Source: Flavobacterium succinicans
GTDB taxonomy: Bacteria; Bacteroidota; Bacteroidia; Flavobacteriales; Flavobacteriaceae
Assembly: GCF_001662485.1 (NCBI RefSeq)
Contig: NZ_JMTM01000046.1
Location: 186,001-250,000 of the forward strand
DNA length: 64,000 nucleotides
Reading direction: 5' to 3'
Shown here: positions 1 to 9,500 of the stretch, piece after piece
How the letters are laid out: each line of letters opens with the position of its first letter
Position numbering within the stretch: the stretch's first letter is position 1
Position numbers and translations under genes: made by a program
The notes under the pieces: model-generated
Databases searched by the model: none
Seen by the model: only the letters and a program-made list of their open reading frames with translations
Told to the model about the DNA's origin: nothing

Positions 1-488
1 CTGGTGTACACACAATTGTCAAAAGCAGTTTCGCCATCGTCTCTTCTTCCTTTTTCACCAAAATAAATTCCACCAGTAAGTTCTCTCAAGAAAACCAAAT
101 CTGTTCCTTCGATACGCTCTCTTTTTAAAGGTGAATTGTCAATCAATGACGGAAAAGTAAACGTTGGACGTACATTAGCAAACAATCCTAGTTTTTTACG
201 CATTAATAATAACCCTTGCTCAGGACGAACGGGTGCACTTGGGTCATTGTCGTATTTTGGATGACCGATTGCGCCAAACAAAACCGCATCGGCTTTCATG
301 CATATTTCGTGTGTTTCGTCTGGATAAGGCACGCCAACGGCATCAATAGCACAAGCACCTGTTAAGGCAGGTGTCCAAGTGATGTCGTGATTGAATTTTT
401 TGGCAATAGCATCCGAAACTTTTACAGCTTCGTTGATGACTTCTGGTCCGATGCCGTCTCCGGCTAAAAGGGCAATATTTAATTTCAT
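1..488 (-). CDS. leuB: 3-isopropylmalate dehydrogenase, 3' part missing
   Basis: Catalyses the NAD-dependent oxidative decarboxylation of 3-isopropylmalate, the third committed step of leucine synthesis. The reading frame starts at the ATG at 488 and runs off the left edge after about 162 codons, so less than half of a normal ~355-residue protein is visible. The N-terminus shows the family start LLAGDGIGPEV, then ADAVLFGAIGHPKYD, then RPEQGLLLMRKKLGLFANVRP, and the GIYFGEKG segment, all typical of isopropylmalate/isocitrate dehydrogenases. It lies 68 bp downstream of the leuA-like gene on the same strand and is the last visible gene of the leu operon. Identification is firm; the catalytic lysine and aspartates lie outside the window. 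Confidence 0.96.
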   Translation of the reverse strand, partial: MKLNIALLAGDGIGPEVINEAVKVSDAIAKKFNHDITWTPALTGACAIDAVGVPYPDETHEICMKADAVLFGAIGHPKYDNDPSAPVRPEQGLLLMRKKLGLFANVRPTFTFPSLIDNSPLKRERIEGTDLVFLRELTGGIYFGEKGRRDDGETAFDNCVYT

Positions 489-556
489 GAGTTGGAAATT
501 GTGATAGTTATGTAATGAATCCAAAGGGTTAAGATTTGGAGTTTTATTTTTGTAAT

Positions 557-2080
557 TTATACGGTTATAACATTAAGCATTTTTTGCGTAGCTACAATGG
601 CTGCTACCGTTTGGTCGGAGTCTAATCCTCGTGTTTTGAATTCTTTTCCGTTTGCTGTCCAAGTGATAACAGTTTCACACAAAGCATCGGAGCTACTTCC
701 TGGAGGTATTCTTACGGCATAGTCGATGAGCTTAGGTAAAGTCATTTTTTTGCTTTTGTAAATTTTGTTCAGGGCATTCATAAAAGCATCAAATTGTCCA
801 TCGCCTTGTGCGTTTTCTTCGATTATTTCTCCATCAATTTTAAGGCAAAGTGTGGTTGAAGGGCGCATTCCTTTAGCATGAACCAAAACATAGGATTGCA
901 CCACAACACGTTCTTGATAGGACTGACTATCTAAAACATCGGAAATGATGTAAGGCAAATCTTCTTTGGTGACCGTTTCTTTTTTGTCACCCAACTCGAT
1001 AATGCGTTGTGTAACGAGTTTTAAATCTTCTGCATTGAGCTGTAGTCCAAGCTCTTGAAGGTTTTTTTCGATATTGGCTTTGCCGGATGTTTTTCCAAGC
1101 GCATATTTTCGTTTTCTTCCAAAACGCTCTGGCAATAAGTCGTTGAAATATAGATTGTTTTTGTTGTCTCCATCAGCATGAATACCCGCGGTTTGAGTAA
1201 AAACATTGTCTCCAACTATGGGTTTGTTCGCTGGAATTCTATATCCAGTAAAAGTTTCTACAAGTTTGCTAACCGAGTATAGAGATGTTTCTTTGACATT
1301 GATTTTTACTTGAGGTAAAAAATCATTGATAACGGCAACGGTACTCTCCAAAGGAGCATTTCCAGCACGTTCTCCCATTCCATTTACAGTAACGTGTAAA
1401 CCGCTGATTCCTGCTTTTAAGGCTTCCATGACATTGGCAACACTAAGATCATAATCGTTATGCGCATGAAAATCGAAGTGAATGTCAGGGTACTTTTGTG
1501 TGATTTTAGAAATGAATTCAAAAGTATCCGAAGGAATTAAAACGCCCAGCGTATCCGGAAGTAAAATTCTTTTAACGGGTTGCTGCGTGATAAAGTCCAA
1601 ATATTGAAATACGTACTCAGGCGAATTGCGCATCCCATTGCTCCAATCTTCTAGATAAACATTGGTAGCGATTCCGTTTTGATTCGCGAGTTCGATTGCT
1701 TGAGCAATTTCTTCAAAATGCTGTTCAGGTGTTTTTTTTAACTGGTGAGTTAAGTGATTCAAAGAACCTTTCGTTAAAAGATTTTGAACTTTGGCACCCG
1801 CTTTCTTCATCCATTCAATAGATATTCCGCCATCTACAAAAGACAAAACTTCTATTTTGTCAGTATAACCTTTTGTAGCCGCCCAATCCATAATGCCTTT
1901 TACACCTTGAAATTCTCCTTCACTCACGCGAGCCGAAGCAATTTCGATGCGATCAATATGCAATTCTTCTAAAAGTAATTGAGCAATGGTTAGTTTTTCA
2001 GCAGCCGAAAACGACACGCCCGAAGTTTGTTCTCCGTCACGCAAGGTCGTGTCCATTATTTCAATTTTTCTTTTTTCCAT
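557..2080 (-). CDS. leuA: 2-isopropylmalate synthase family protein (LeuA-like, possibly citramalate synthase)
   Basis: A 507-residue acyltransferase of the HMGL-like TIM-barrel family. It condenses acetyl-CoA with a 2-keto acid: 2-ketoisovalerate for leucine, or pyruvate if it is a citramalate synthase. Visible features are the substrate motif TTLRDGEQT at residues 11-19, the metal ligands HAHND at 205-209, TVNGMGERAGN at 231-241, and a C-terminal LeuA_dimer-type regulatory domain from about 390 to the end, which suggests feedback control by an end product. Its place between leuD and leuB supports a leucine role. The sequence is of the longer type in which LeuA and CimA are hard to tell apart, so substrate assignment stays open. 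Confidence 0.88.
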   Translation of the reverse strand: MEKRKIEIMDTTLRDGEQTSGVSFSAAEKLTIAQLLLEELHIDRIEIASARVSEGEFQGVKGIMDWAATKGYTDKIEVLSFVDGGISIEWMKKAGAKVQNLLTKGSLNHLTHQLKKTPEQHFEEIAQAIELANQNGIATNVYLEDWSNGMRNSPEYVFQYLDFITQQPVKRILLPDTLGVLIPSDTFEFISKITQKYPDIHFDFHAHNDYDLSVANVMEALKAGISGLHVTVNGMGERAGNAPLESTVAVINDFLPQVKINVKETSLYSVSKLVETFTGYRIPANKPIVGDNVFTQTAGIHADGDNKNNLYFNDLLPERFGRKRKYALGKTSGKANIEKNLQELGLQLNAEDLKLVTQRIIELGDKKETVTKEDLPYIISDVLDSQSYQERVVVQSYVLVHAKGMRPSTTLCLKIDGEIIEENAQGDGQFDAFMNALNKIYKSKKMTLPKLIDYAVRIPPGSSSDALCETVITWTANGKEFKTRGLDSDQTVAAIVATQKMLNVITV

Positions 2081-2123
2081 ATTGCTATTGTATTCTTTAT
2101 TAAAAGGCTATTGTATTTTTATT

Positions 2124-2633
2124 TTATTCCACTTTGATTTCGAATAAACTCAATGTTATTCCTTCATAATGTTTAGGCAAGCCTTCATAATCAGGAGTAA
2201 TAATTCCGAGAAAATTAAAACCACATTTTTGATAATAGGTTATTAAAGAATCATTGTCTCCCCAAGTATCCATTCTCAAAAAGTCCAAGTGATTCTCTTT
2301 TGCAAAAGACAATCCCCACTCGATTATTTTCTCCACAAAATGCTGCCCTCTAAATTTAGGATGCGTTACTATTCGATGAAAATAAACGGCTTTGTCACTG
2401 TTTTTTTCTTTCCAAATGCTTTTGTCTTCAAATGTGATGGCAAATACGCAAGCAATTTCATTATCAATTACAACCTTCCATTGGCGGTTTTCCGAAATTT
2501 CTTTTTCGACTAAAGTTCTATCAAAACCTTGCCATTGTTTGTTGAATTTGGTTCTTTGATAGGCAATCGCCATATCATAAAATTCAAAAATGCTGTCTAT
2601 GTCTTCAATTGTGCTGGGTTTGAAATTTGCCAT
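2124..2633 (-). CDS. GNAT family N-acetyltransferase
   Basis: A 169-residue protein with the GNAT fold. The acetyl-CoA binding region shows as FRGQHFVEKIIEWGL, and the typical C-terminal half as LRMDTWGDNDSLITYYQKCGF. Proteins of this type acetylate small amines or protein N-termini; the substrate here cannot be read from sequence. It starts 4 bp after the methyltransferase gene and ends 43 bp before the leuA-like gene, so it is co-transcribed with the leucine genes although no role in leucine synthesis is known for the family. Confidence 0.85.
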   Translation of the reverse strand: MANFKPSTIEDIDSIFEFYDMAIAYQRTKFNKQWQGFDRTLVEKEISENRQWKVVIDNEIACVFAITFEDKSIWKEKNSDKAVYFHRIVTHPKFRGQHFVEKIIEWGLSFAKENHLDFLRMDTWGDNDSLITYYQKCGFNFLGIITPDYEGLPKHYEGITLSLFEIKVE

Positions 2634-2637
2634 GTCT

Positions 2638-3342
2638 TTATTTTATACCTCCAAACACAGAGAAATTACTGTTTTTATGTAAAACGTCTAAGTATGAAAA
2701 ACCAACTTTTCGCAATACTTCCAATTGATACATCACGGAACGAGGTGTATCTTCTTTGGCAATATAATCGAACACATTTTCTTGATACGCTTTGCCTCCC
2801 ACACCTTCCAAATAATCCGAATAGCGCTTCCACATCAATTGATCAATTGCAGGATGGTCGTGTTTGATCAAATCTGAAATCCAAAAACAACCTCCCTTTT
2901 TTAGGCTTTTATATATTTTAGAAAAAACAGTTTCCCATTCTTCATCAGATCTTAAATGATGCATTGCTGCTCCGGTTACCACAATATCAAAAGTATCTTC
3001 GGGTAATTGCATGCTCAGAAAATCAGTTTGAATAGCGGTAATTTTCCCTGTTGAAACGGTAGCAATTCTTTCTTTGGCTTTGTCCAACATCGGTTGGCTT
3101 AAATCAATCAAAGTAGCATCAAAATCTGGAATCAATTCTAATAATTTTAAAGAATAATTACCTGCTCCACAGCCTAAATCCAAAACTTGTTTGGCATCAG
3201 GACAACAAGCGTTTGCAGCTTGAGTTAGTAATTCTAAACTCAAAGTAGCATCAACTGTACTGATTTGGCCCGTTTCTAAATTGGAAAAACGGGCCACTTC
3301 ATTGTCAAAACGCTGTTGTATTTCAGCTAATGTTGATTTCAT
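2638..3342 (-). CDS. class I SAM-dependent methyltransferase
   Basis: A 234-residue Rossmann-fold methyltransferase. S-adenosylmethionine motif I is VLDLGCGAG at residues 53-61. Motif II carries the acidic residue in ATLIDLS, and the later DIVVTGAAMHHL segment matches motif IV/post-motif regions of the Methyltransf_25 group. There is no signal peptide, so it is cytoplasmic. It sits 9 bp after the ABM-domain gene and 4 bp before the GNAT gene, forming a tight three-gene block inside the leu operon. The methyl acceptor (small molecule, tRNA or protein) is not identifiable. Confidence 0.87.
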   Translation of the reverse strand: MKSTLAEIQQRFDNEVARFSNLETGQISTVDATLSLELLTQAANACCPDAKQVLDLGCGAGNYSLKLLELIPDFDATLIDLSQPMLDKAKERIATVSTGKITAIQTDFLSMQLPEDTFDIVVTGAAMHHLRSDEEWETVFSKIYKSLKKGGCFWISDLIKHDHPAIDQLMWKRYSDYLEGVGGKAYQENVFDYIAKEDTPRSVMYQLEVLRKVGFSYLDVLHKNSNFSVFGGIK

Positions 3343-3351
3343 TTTTATAAT

Positions 3352-3660
3352 TTAAAAACTATTTTTTTTTTCCAAAATCATTTCATAATGCTCCACCACT
3401 GGAAATGGATTATAATAATGATGCAGCAATCTTTTCCATTCTAAATAAGCATCAGATGCTCTAAAGCCAACGGTATGATCTTCTAATTTCTCCCAATCTA
3501 CCAATAGTAAGTATTTGTTTTCTTCCTCTATGCACTTTCTCAAACTATGGCTTTTATACCCTGGTATCGATGCTATAAATTGGCTGGCAATGGCAAAATC
3601 TCTTTCAAAATGATTTTCTTCTCCTTTTATTATCTGCAGCATAGCCATTTCTAAAATCAT
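3352..3660 (-). CDS. antibiotic biosynthesis monooxygenase (ABM) domain protein
   Basis: A roughly 102-residue single-domain protein of the dimeric ferredoxin-like ABM fold. The signature is the run of residues around FIASIPGYKSHSLRKC followed by YLLLVDWEKLEDHTVGFR and YLEWKRLLHHYY. Such proteins include heme-degrading or quinol monooxygenases and many with unknown substrates. Two ATG codons at 3660 and 3642 could start it; a GTG at 3663 is also in frame. Bacteroidota rarely use Shine-Dalgarno sites, so spacing does not decide. It is the first of three non-leucine genes between leuD and the leuA-like gene, and a strong hairpin lies just upstream of its start. Confidence 0.8.
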   Translation of the reverse strand: MILEMAMLQIIKGEENHFERDFAIASQFIASIPGYKSHSLRKCIEEENKYLLLVDWEKLEDHTVGFRASDAYLEWKRLLHHYYNPFPVVEHYEMILEKKNSF

Positions 3661-3676
3661 CACTATTTTTATTTGT

Positions 3677-3713
3677 AAACCCGACAGATTTAAAAAATGT
3701 GTCGGGTTTTTTT
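3677..3713. terminator. hairpin with T-run between leuD and the ABM gene
   Basis: A perfect 10-bp stem (3677-3686 pairing with 3700-3709, arm aaacccgaca) with a 13-base loop is followed on the plus strand by a run of seven T. On the minus strand, which is the coding strand here, the stem is preceded by A and followed by only TTT. It may therefore be a partial terminator that lowers expression of the downstream genes after leuD, or it may mask the start of the ABM gene 17 bases away. Confidence 0.6.
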
Positions 3714-3734
3714 GGATAATTTGTATTTACTTGT

Positions 3735-4331
3735 TTAGTAAGGCAGCTTATCCGCAAAACCTGTAATTTCTTCTTTAATGTTTTGCAAGTAGTCAATATC
3801 ATCAAAACCGTTGATCATGTTGTTCTTTTTGTAGCCATTGATGTCAAAGGATTCACTTTGACCTGTAGCCAATAAAGTAATCGTTTGTTCTGGCAAATTG
3901 ATTTCTAGTTCTGTTTTTGGATTTGCTTCTATTGCTTTAAAAATAGTATCAGCAAATTCTGGACTTACTTGCACTGGTAAAACTCCAATGTTCAAGCAAT
4001 TTCCTTTGAAAATATCAGCAAAGAAACTAGAAACTACCGCGCGGAATCCGTAATCGTAAACGGCCCAAGCAGCATGTTCTCTTGAAGAACCTGAACCAAA
4101 GTTCTTTCCTCCAATTAAGATTTTTCCGCTGTAGGTTGCGTCGTTCAACACGAAATCTGCTTTGGGAGTATCGTCTCCATTGTATCTCCAGTCTCTGAAA
4201 AGATTATCGCCGAAACCTTCACGTTTGGTGGCTTTTAAGAAACGAGCTGGGATAATTTGATCTGTGTCTACGTTTTCTATCGGTAGTGGCACTGCACTAC
4301 TGGTAAGGATGGTAAATTTATCGTATGCCAT
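3735..4331 (-). CDS. leuD: 3-isopropylmalate dehydratase small subunit
   Basis: The small (swivel-domain) subunit of isopropylmalate isomerase, which pairs with LeuC to convert 2- to 3-isopropylmalate. At 198 residues it has the usual length. Signatures are VDTDQIIPARFLK near residue 21 and GKNFGSGSSREHAAWAV around 75-90, the loop that contacts substrate. The gene follows leuC after a 105-bp gap filled by two inverted copies of a G5/C5 repeat, and precedes a hairpin that may reduce read-through into the rest of the operon. Confidence 0.97.
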   Translation of the reverse strand: MAYDKFTILTSSAVPLPIENVDTDQIIPARFLKATKREGFGDNLFRDWRYNGDDTPKADFVLNDATYSGKILIGGKNFGSGSSREHAAWAVYDYGFRAVVSSFFADIFKGNCLNIGVLPVQVSPEFADTIFKAIEANPKTELEINLPEQTITLLATGQSESFDINGYKKNNMINGFDDIDYLQNIKEEITGFADKLPY

Positions 4332-4351
4332 TTTTTTTTGTGATTTAAAGT

Positions 4352-4436
4352 GCCCCCAACCCCCGAAGGGGGAGTTGTAGGAGGCTGTATTTATTGTTTT
4401 TTACCTATTTAGTTCCCCCTTCGGGGGTTAGGGGGA
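4352..4436. repeat. two inverted copies of a G5/C5 dispersed repeat in the leuC-leuD gap
   Basis: Copy one (about 4352-4375) reads ccccaacccccgaaggggg. Copy two (about 4413-4436) is its reverse complement and directly abuts the leuC stop codon. Each copy is a small palindrome around cccccgaaggggg or its complement, and the two together can form a stem of about 24 bp with a 37-base loop. Further copies lie at 58.3-60.1 kb. In the leu mRNA the structure could act as a processing or stability element between leuC and leuD. Confidence 0.85.
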
Positions 4437-5831
4437 TTACATCAATTCCCTCGGATCAGTCAATTTTCCTGTCACAGCAGCAGCAGCGGCCATTATTGGA
4501 GAGGCTAACATTGTTCTTGATCCAGGACCCTGACGGCCTTCAAAGTTTCGGTTAGAAGTACTTACGGCATATTTTCCAGCTGGAACTTTATCATCGTTCA
4601 TTGCTAAACAAGCCGAACAACCAGGTTGACGCAACACAAAACCTGCTTCGGTTAAAATATCTAAAAGTCCTTCTTCTTTGATTTGTGCTTCAACAACATG
4701 TGAGCCTGGTACTAACCATGCCGTTACGTTATCCGCTTTTTTGCGACCTTTAACAATTTCTGTAAAAGCTCTAAAATCTTCAATACGACCGTTGGTACAA
4801 CTTCCTAAGAAAACGTAATCGATTTGTTTTCCAATCATGACATCGTCTTCATGAAAGCCCATGTAGTTCAATGATTTTTTATAAGTTTCGGCACCGCCTT
4901 CCACTTGGTCAGCACTTGGAATATGTTTGGTAATACCAATTCCCATTCCAGGATTGGTTCCATAAGTAATCATGGGTTCAATATCAGCAGCATCAATAGT
5001 TAATTCTGCATCGAAAACTGCATCAGCATCCGTTTTCAATGTTTTCCAGTATTCAACTGCTTTCGTCCAAGCTTCTCCTTTTGGAGCAAACAAACGGCCT
5101 TCTAAAAAGTCAAATGTTTTTTGATCGGGAGCAATCATACCTCCACGAGCCCCCATTTCGATACTCAAGTTACAAACGGTCATACGGCCTTCCATTGACA
5201 TTTCTTCAAAAACATTTCCGGCATATTCAACAAAATAGCCTGTTCCTCCAGAAGTTGTTAACTGTGAAATGATATATAAAGCTACATCTTTTGGACCCAC
5301 ACCTTTGCTCAAAGTTCCATTTACGTTGATACGCATTTTTTTGGGTTTCGGTTGCATAATGCATTGTGTAGAAAGTACCATTTCTACCTCCGAAGTTCCA
5401 ATACCAAAGGCAATGGCACCAAAAGCACCGTGCGTAGAAGTGTGAGAATCACCACAAACTATAGTAGCACCTGGTAAAGTAATTCCGTTTTCAGGTCCTA
5501 CCACGTGAACAATTCCATTTTTTTGGTGTCCCAAGCCCCAATGGGAAATGCCGTATTCTGCAGCGTTATCTTCTAAGGCTTTCAATTGATTAGCCGAAAG
5601 TGGATCTTCTACTGGTAAATGTTGGTTTATTGTTGGGGTATTGTGATCGGCAGTAGCAAAAGTACGTTCTGGATATAATACCTTAACGCCTCTAGCTTTT
5701 AAGCCTAAAAAAGCAACGGGACTAGTTACTTCGTGAATGAAATGACGGTCAATAAAGAACACGTCTGGGCCATCCTCAATTTTACGCACCACGTGCGAAT
5801 CCCATACTTTGTCGAATAATGTAGTACTCAT
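4437..5831 (-). CDS. leuC: 3-isopropylmalate dehydratase large subunit
   Basis: The aconitase-family large subunit of isopropylmalate isomerase, 464 residues, full length. The three [4Fe-4S] cysteines are visible as C345 in [11 protein letters not shown] and C405/C408 in [23 protein letters not shown] near residue 127 is the substrate/iron loop. The gene is first in the operon, with a good Bacteroidota promoter about 80 bp upstream. The ATG at 5831 matches the usual N-terminus of the family ([12 protein letters not shown]). Confidence 0.98.
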   Translation of the reverse strand: MSTTLFDKVWDSHVVRKIEDGPDVFFIDRHFIHEVTSPVAFLGLKARGVKVLYPERTFATADHNTPTINQHLPVEDPLSANQLKALEDNAAEYGISHWGLGHQKNGIVHVVGPENGITLPGATIVCGDSHTSTHGAFGAIAFGIGTSEVEMVLSTQCIMQPKPKKMRINVNGTLSKGVGPKDVALYIISQLTTSGGTGYFVEYAGNVFEEMSMEGRMTVCNLSIEMGARGGMIAPDQKTFDFLEGRLFAPKGEAWTKAVEYWKTLKTDADAVFDAELTIDAADIEPMITYGTNPGMGIGITKHIPSADQVEGGAETYKKSLNYMGFHEDDVMIGKQIDYVFLGSCTNGRIEDFRAFTEIVKGRKKADNVTAWLVPGSHVVEAQIKEEGLLDILTEAGFVLRQPGCSACLAMNDDKVPAGKYAVSTSNRNFEGRQGPGSRTMLASPIMAAAAAVTGKLTDPRELM

Positions 5832-5912
5832 GGTAAACTATTTTTTTTATGTGTATTGGTCTTTTTTTATTGGGTAATTGTCCAAAAAGCAAAACTTGGA
5901 ACGCAAAAGTAG

Positions 5913-5943
5913 CAAACGTATAAAAAGTGTCAATTTTGAAATT
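5913..5943 (-). promoter_or_regulatory. promoter of the leu operon
   Basis: Read on the minus strand, TTGAC (complement of 5939-5943) is followed after 20 bases by TACGTTTG (complement of 5913-5920). This fits the Bacteroidota consensus TTG-N19-TAnnTTTG. Transcription would start near 5908 and leave a leader of about 77 bases before leuC. A second -7-like box, TACTTTTG, is at 5904-5911. No leucine-rich leader peptide is evident. Confidence 0.7.
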
Positions 5944-6531
5944 TCATTATATACGATACCCAAATTCTATTTCTACGGCAGATTAGAATTAAAAACTTTC
6001 TTTTTTAAGGAAAAAGTTGGATTGGTTTTACTATTCATTTGAAAAGAGCGAACATCTTTTTTTAAAATTAAAATCCTTTTTAGAAATGGTAATTTTGTTG
6101 TGTTATTTTTAAAACAAACCATTTTTTCAATGATTTCACTACGTTTTTTCTATCTAATTCTTGTTTTTTGATTAAAAATAGTCAACAAGTTGTTGTTTTT
6201 GCATCTAATGAAAATGCTGCTATTTAAAAGTAAAATTGATAAAATGAGTTCTTTAAAACGCTTTTTTTTTAATTGAAAACTACGACATCCAAAAATGAGA
6301 TTTGCTGTTTTTTTAATGCAAATGGTTTAGATTTCTTTGACTTCGGTGCTAAAATTTTGACCTTGATTTAGATTGGAATAAAAAAACAAATTGCCTCTAG
6401 TTTCTTTAAAAAAAACCTAAATTTGAACTTCCGCCAATTTGTAGTGTACTGTTTTTTATACTCCATAAAACCAATGTTTTAAGGAGTTTCAAAATTGGAT
6501 TTTGGAATTTTAATCTTTGTTATTTTAACTT
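5944..6531. other. AT-rich gap between leuC promoter and dnaE
   Basis: About 590 bases without a credible gene. The sequence is dominated by T and A runs. It should contain the dnaE promoter, but no clean TTG-N19-TAnnTTTG pair is seen; taatctttg at 6511-6519 is one base off the -7 consensus. I see no tRNA, hairpin terminator or repeat family member here. Confidence 0.5.
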
Positions 6532-9500
6532 ATGTACTTAATATTCGATACCGAAACTACTGGATTACCCAAGCGTTGGGGCGCACCTTTATCTGATACA
6601 GATAACTGGCCAAGATGTATACAAATCGCTTGGCAGTTGCACGATGATATGGGGAATTTGGTGGAGCATCAAGATTATTTGGTGCAGCCAGAAGGGTTTA
6701 ATATTCCTTATGATGCTGAGCGAATCCACGGAATTTCTACCGAATTGGCGCAAGCAGAGGGAATTCCGTTGGCGGAAGTATTAGAGAAGTTCAATATAGC
6801 TTTAGGGAAAGCCAAATTTATTGTTGGTCAAAATGTAGGTTTTGATGTCAATATTATGGGTTGCGAGTTCTATCGTTTGGGTGTTGCTTCGCCTATGGGT
6901 GAAATGCCAATTCTAGACACGTGTACTGAGGTTACGGCTTCGTTACTCAAATTGCCTGGAGGTCGAGGAGGTAAATTCAAATTACCAACGCTTACCGAGT
7001 TGCATCAGTATTTATTTGACCAACCTTTTGCAGAAGCCCACAACGCTACGGCCGACGTTGAGGCAACCACAAGATGTTTTTTAGAATTAATTAGAAAAGA
7101 AGTTTTTACCAAAGAAGAGTTGGAGGTAGAGCCTATTTATTTCAAGGAATTCCAAAGTAAAAATCCAGACCCTTTTCCGCTAATTGGATTAAAACACATT
7201 AATCTTAAGAAGGCTTCTGATGCGATTCGGGAACAACTTATAGCCTCGGGTGTTGTTACTGATGCACCAATTTTAACCGAAACAGAAAAGAAAGATTTTT
7301 CGGCAGCAGCTTTTGCTCATTTGCATAATCACACACAGTTTTCTGTCTTGCAATCCACCATAGCCATTGGTGGTTTGGTATCGGCTACGGCCAAAAATAA
7401 TTTCCCAGCGGTTGCGATGACGGATACGGGTAATATGATGGGTGCTTTTCATTTTGTGAGTGCCGTTATGAATCACAACAAATCGGCATCGGCAAAAAAT
7501 AAAGCATTGGTAGAAAGTGGAGAAGAACCTACTGAAACCGAGATAAAACCTATTGTTGGTTGTGAGTTTAATATCTGTGATAATCATTTGGATAAAACCA
7601 AGAAAGACAATGGTTATCAAGTAGTTTTATTGGCAAAGAATAAAAAAGGCTATCACAATCTGGCCAAAATGGCTTCTATAGCTTACACGGCTGGTTTTTA
7701 TTATGTCCCAAGAATTGACCGCGCAGTAGTGGAGCAATACAAAGAAGACATTATGGTGTTGTCTGGAAATTTATACGGAGAAATTCCGAGTAAAATTCTG
7801 AATGTAGGGGAAAATCAAGCTGAGGAAGCTTTGCTTTGGTGGAAAGCACAATTTGGAGACGATTTGTATCTCGAAATTATGCGTCACAATCAAGAAGATG
7901 AAAACAGGGTAAATAAAACACTCATTGAATTTTCTCAGAGGCACAAAGTCAAACTCATCGCCACGAACAATACTTATTATTTAAATAAAGAAGATGCCAA
8001 TGCGCACGATATTTTGTTGTGTGTAAAAGATGGCGAAAAACAAGCCACACCTATTGGTAGAGGACGAGGCTATCGTTATGGATTGCCCAATCAGGAATAT
8101 TATTATAAGTCGGGTGAAGAGATGAAAAAACTCTTTGCCGATTTGCCTGATGCGATTATCAACATTCAAGAAATTGTAGATAAAGTTGAAATTTACTCCT
8201 TGTACCGTGACGTATTGTTGCCTAAATACGACATTCCACAAGAATTTGTGGTGGCAGAAGATGAAGCTGATGGCGGAGTAAGAGGTGAAAATGCCTATTT
8301 GCGACACCTTACAATGGAAGGAGCCAAGCGACGTTATGGCGAAATCACGGAGTCAATTCAAGAACGATTGGATTTTGAATTATTGACCATTTCCAATTCG
8401 GGTTATCCGGGTTATTTCTTGATTGTACAAGATTTTATCGCCGAAGCCAGAAAAATGGACGTTTCTGTTGGGCCTGGGCGTGGTTCGGCAGCGGGTTCGG
8501 CGGTAGCGTATTGTTTAGGAATTACCAATATTGACCCTATTAAATACGATTTGCTTTTTGAGCGTTTCCTAAATCCGGATCGTGTGTCGATGCCCGATAT
8601 TGATATCGATTTTGATGACGAGGGTCGGGGTCGTGTAATGGATTATGTAATCAATAAATATGGTGCCAATCAAGTAGCGCAAATTATTACCTATGGTAAA
8701 ATGGCAACGAAATCGGCTATTCGAGATACGGCTCGTGTTTTGGATTTACCTTTGTTTGAAGCAGATAGAATTGCGAAGCTAATTCCAGGGATGATGCCAT
8801 CAAAATGGAATTTGGCGCGTTTTATTTCAGAAAAAGAAGAGGATGTAAAAAAAGCATTGCGTTCAGACGAGTTCGATGCTGTAAAAGAATTGATTTCTAT
8901 TGCCAATGGCGGAGATTTGGCTGGAGAAACCATCCAACAAGCCAAGATATTGGAAGGTTCGATGCGAAATACCGGAATTCACGCTTGTGGGGTGATTATT
9001 ACGCCATCAGATATTACCAATTACGTTCCAGTAACTACAGCCAAAGATTCGGATTTGTATGTTACCCAGTTCGACAACTCGGTGGCTGAAAGTGCAGGAT
9101 TGTTGAAAATGGACTTCTTGGGGTTGAAGACCCTTACTTTGATTAAAGACACAGTTAAATTAGTAAAATACCGAACTGGAATTCAACTCGACCCCGATAC
9201 TTTTCCTATTGATGATGTTAAAACCTATGAGCTGTTCCAAAGAGGAGAAACGGTAGGGATATTCCAATACGAGTCACCTGGTATGCAAAAGTATATGAAG
9301 GACTTGAAGCCTACTGTTTTTGGGGATTTGATTGCGATGAATGCCTTGTATCGTCCGGGACCATTAGAGTATATTCCGTCTTTCGTTCGAAGAAAAAATG
9401 GCGAAGAAGAAATCAAATACGATTTAGAGGCTTGTGCTGAATATTTGTCTGAAACCTACGGAATTACGGTATACCAAGAGCAGGTGATGCTTTTGTCTCA

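Noticed and set aside
5832..5912. Leucine attenuator leader peptide upstream of leuC
   Set aside because: No short frame with a leucine run and no terminator/antiterminator pair was found in the 77-base leader.
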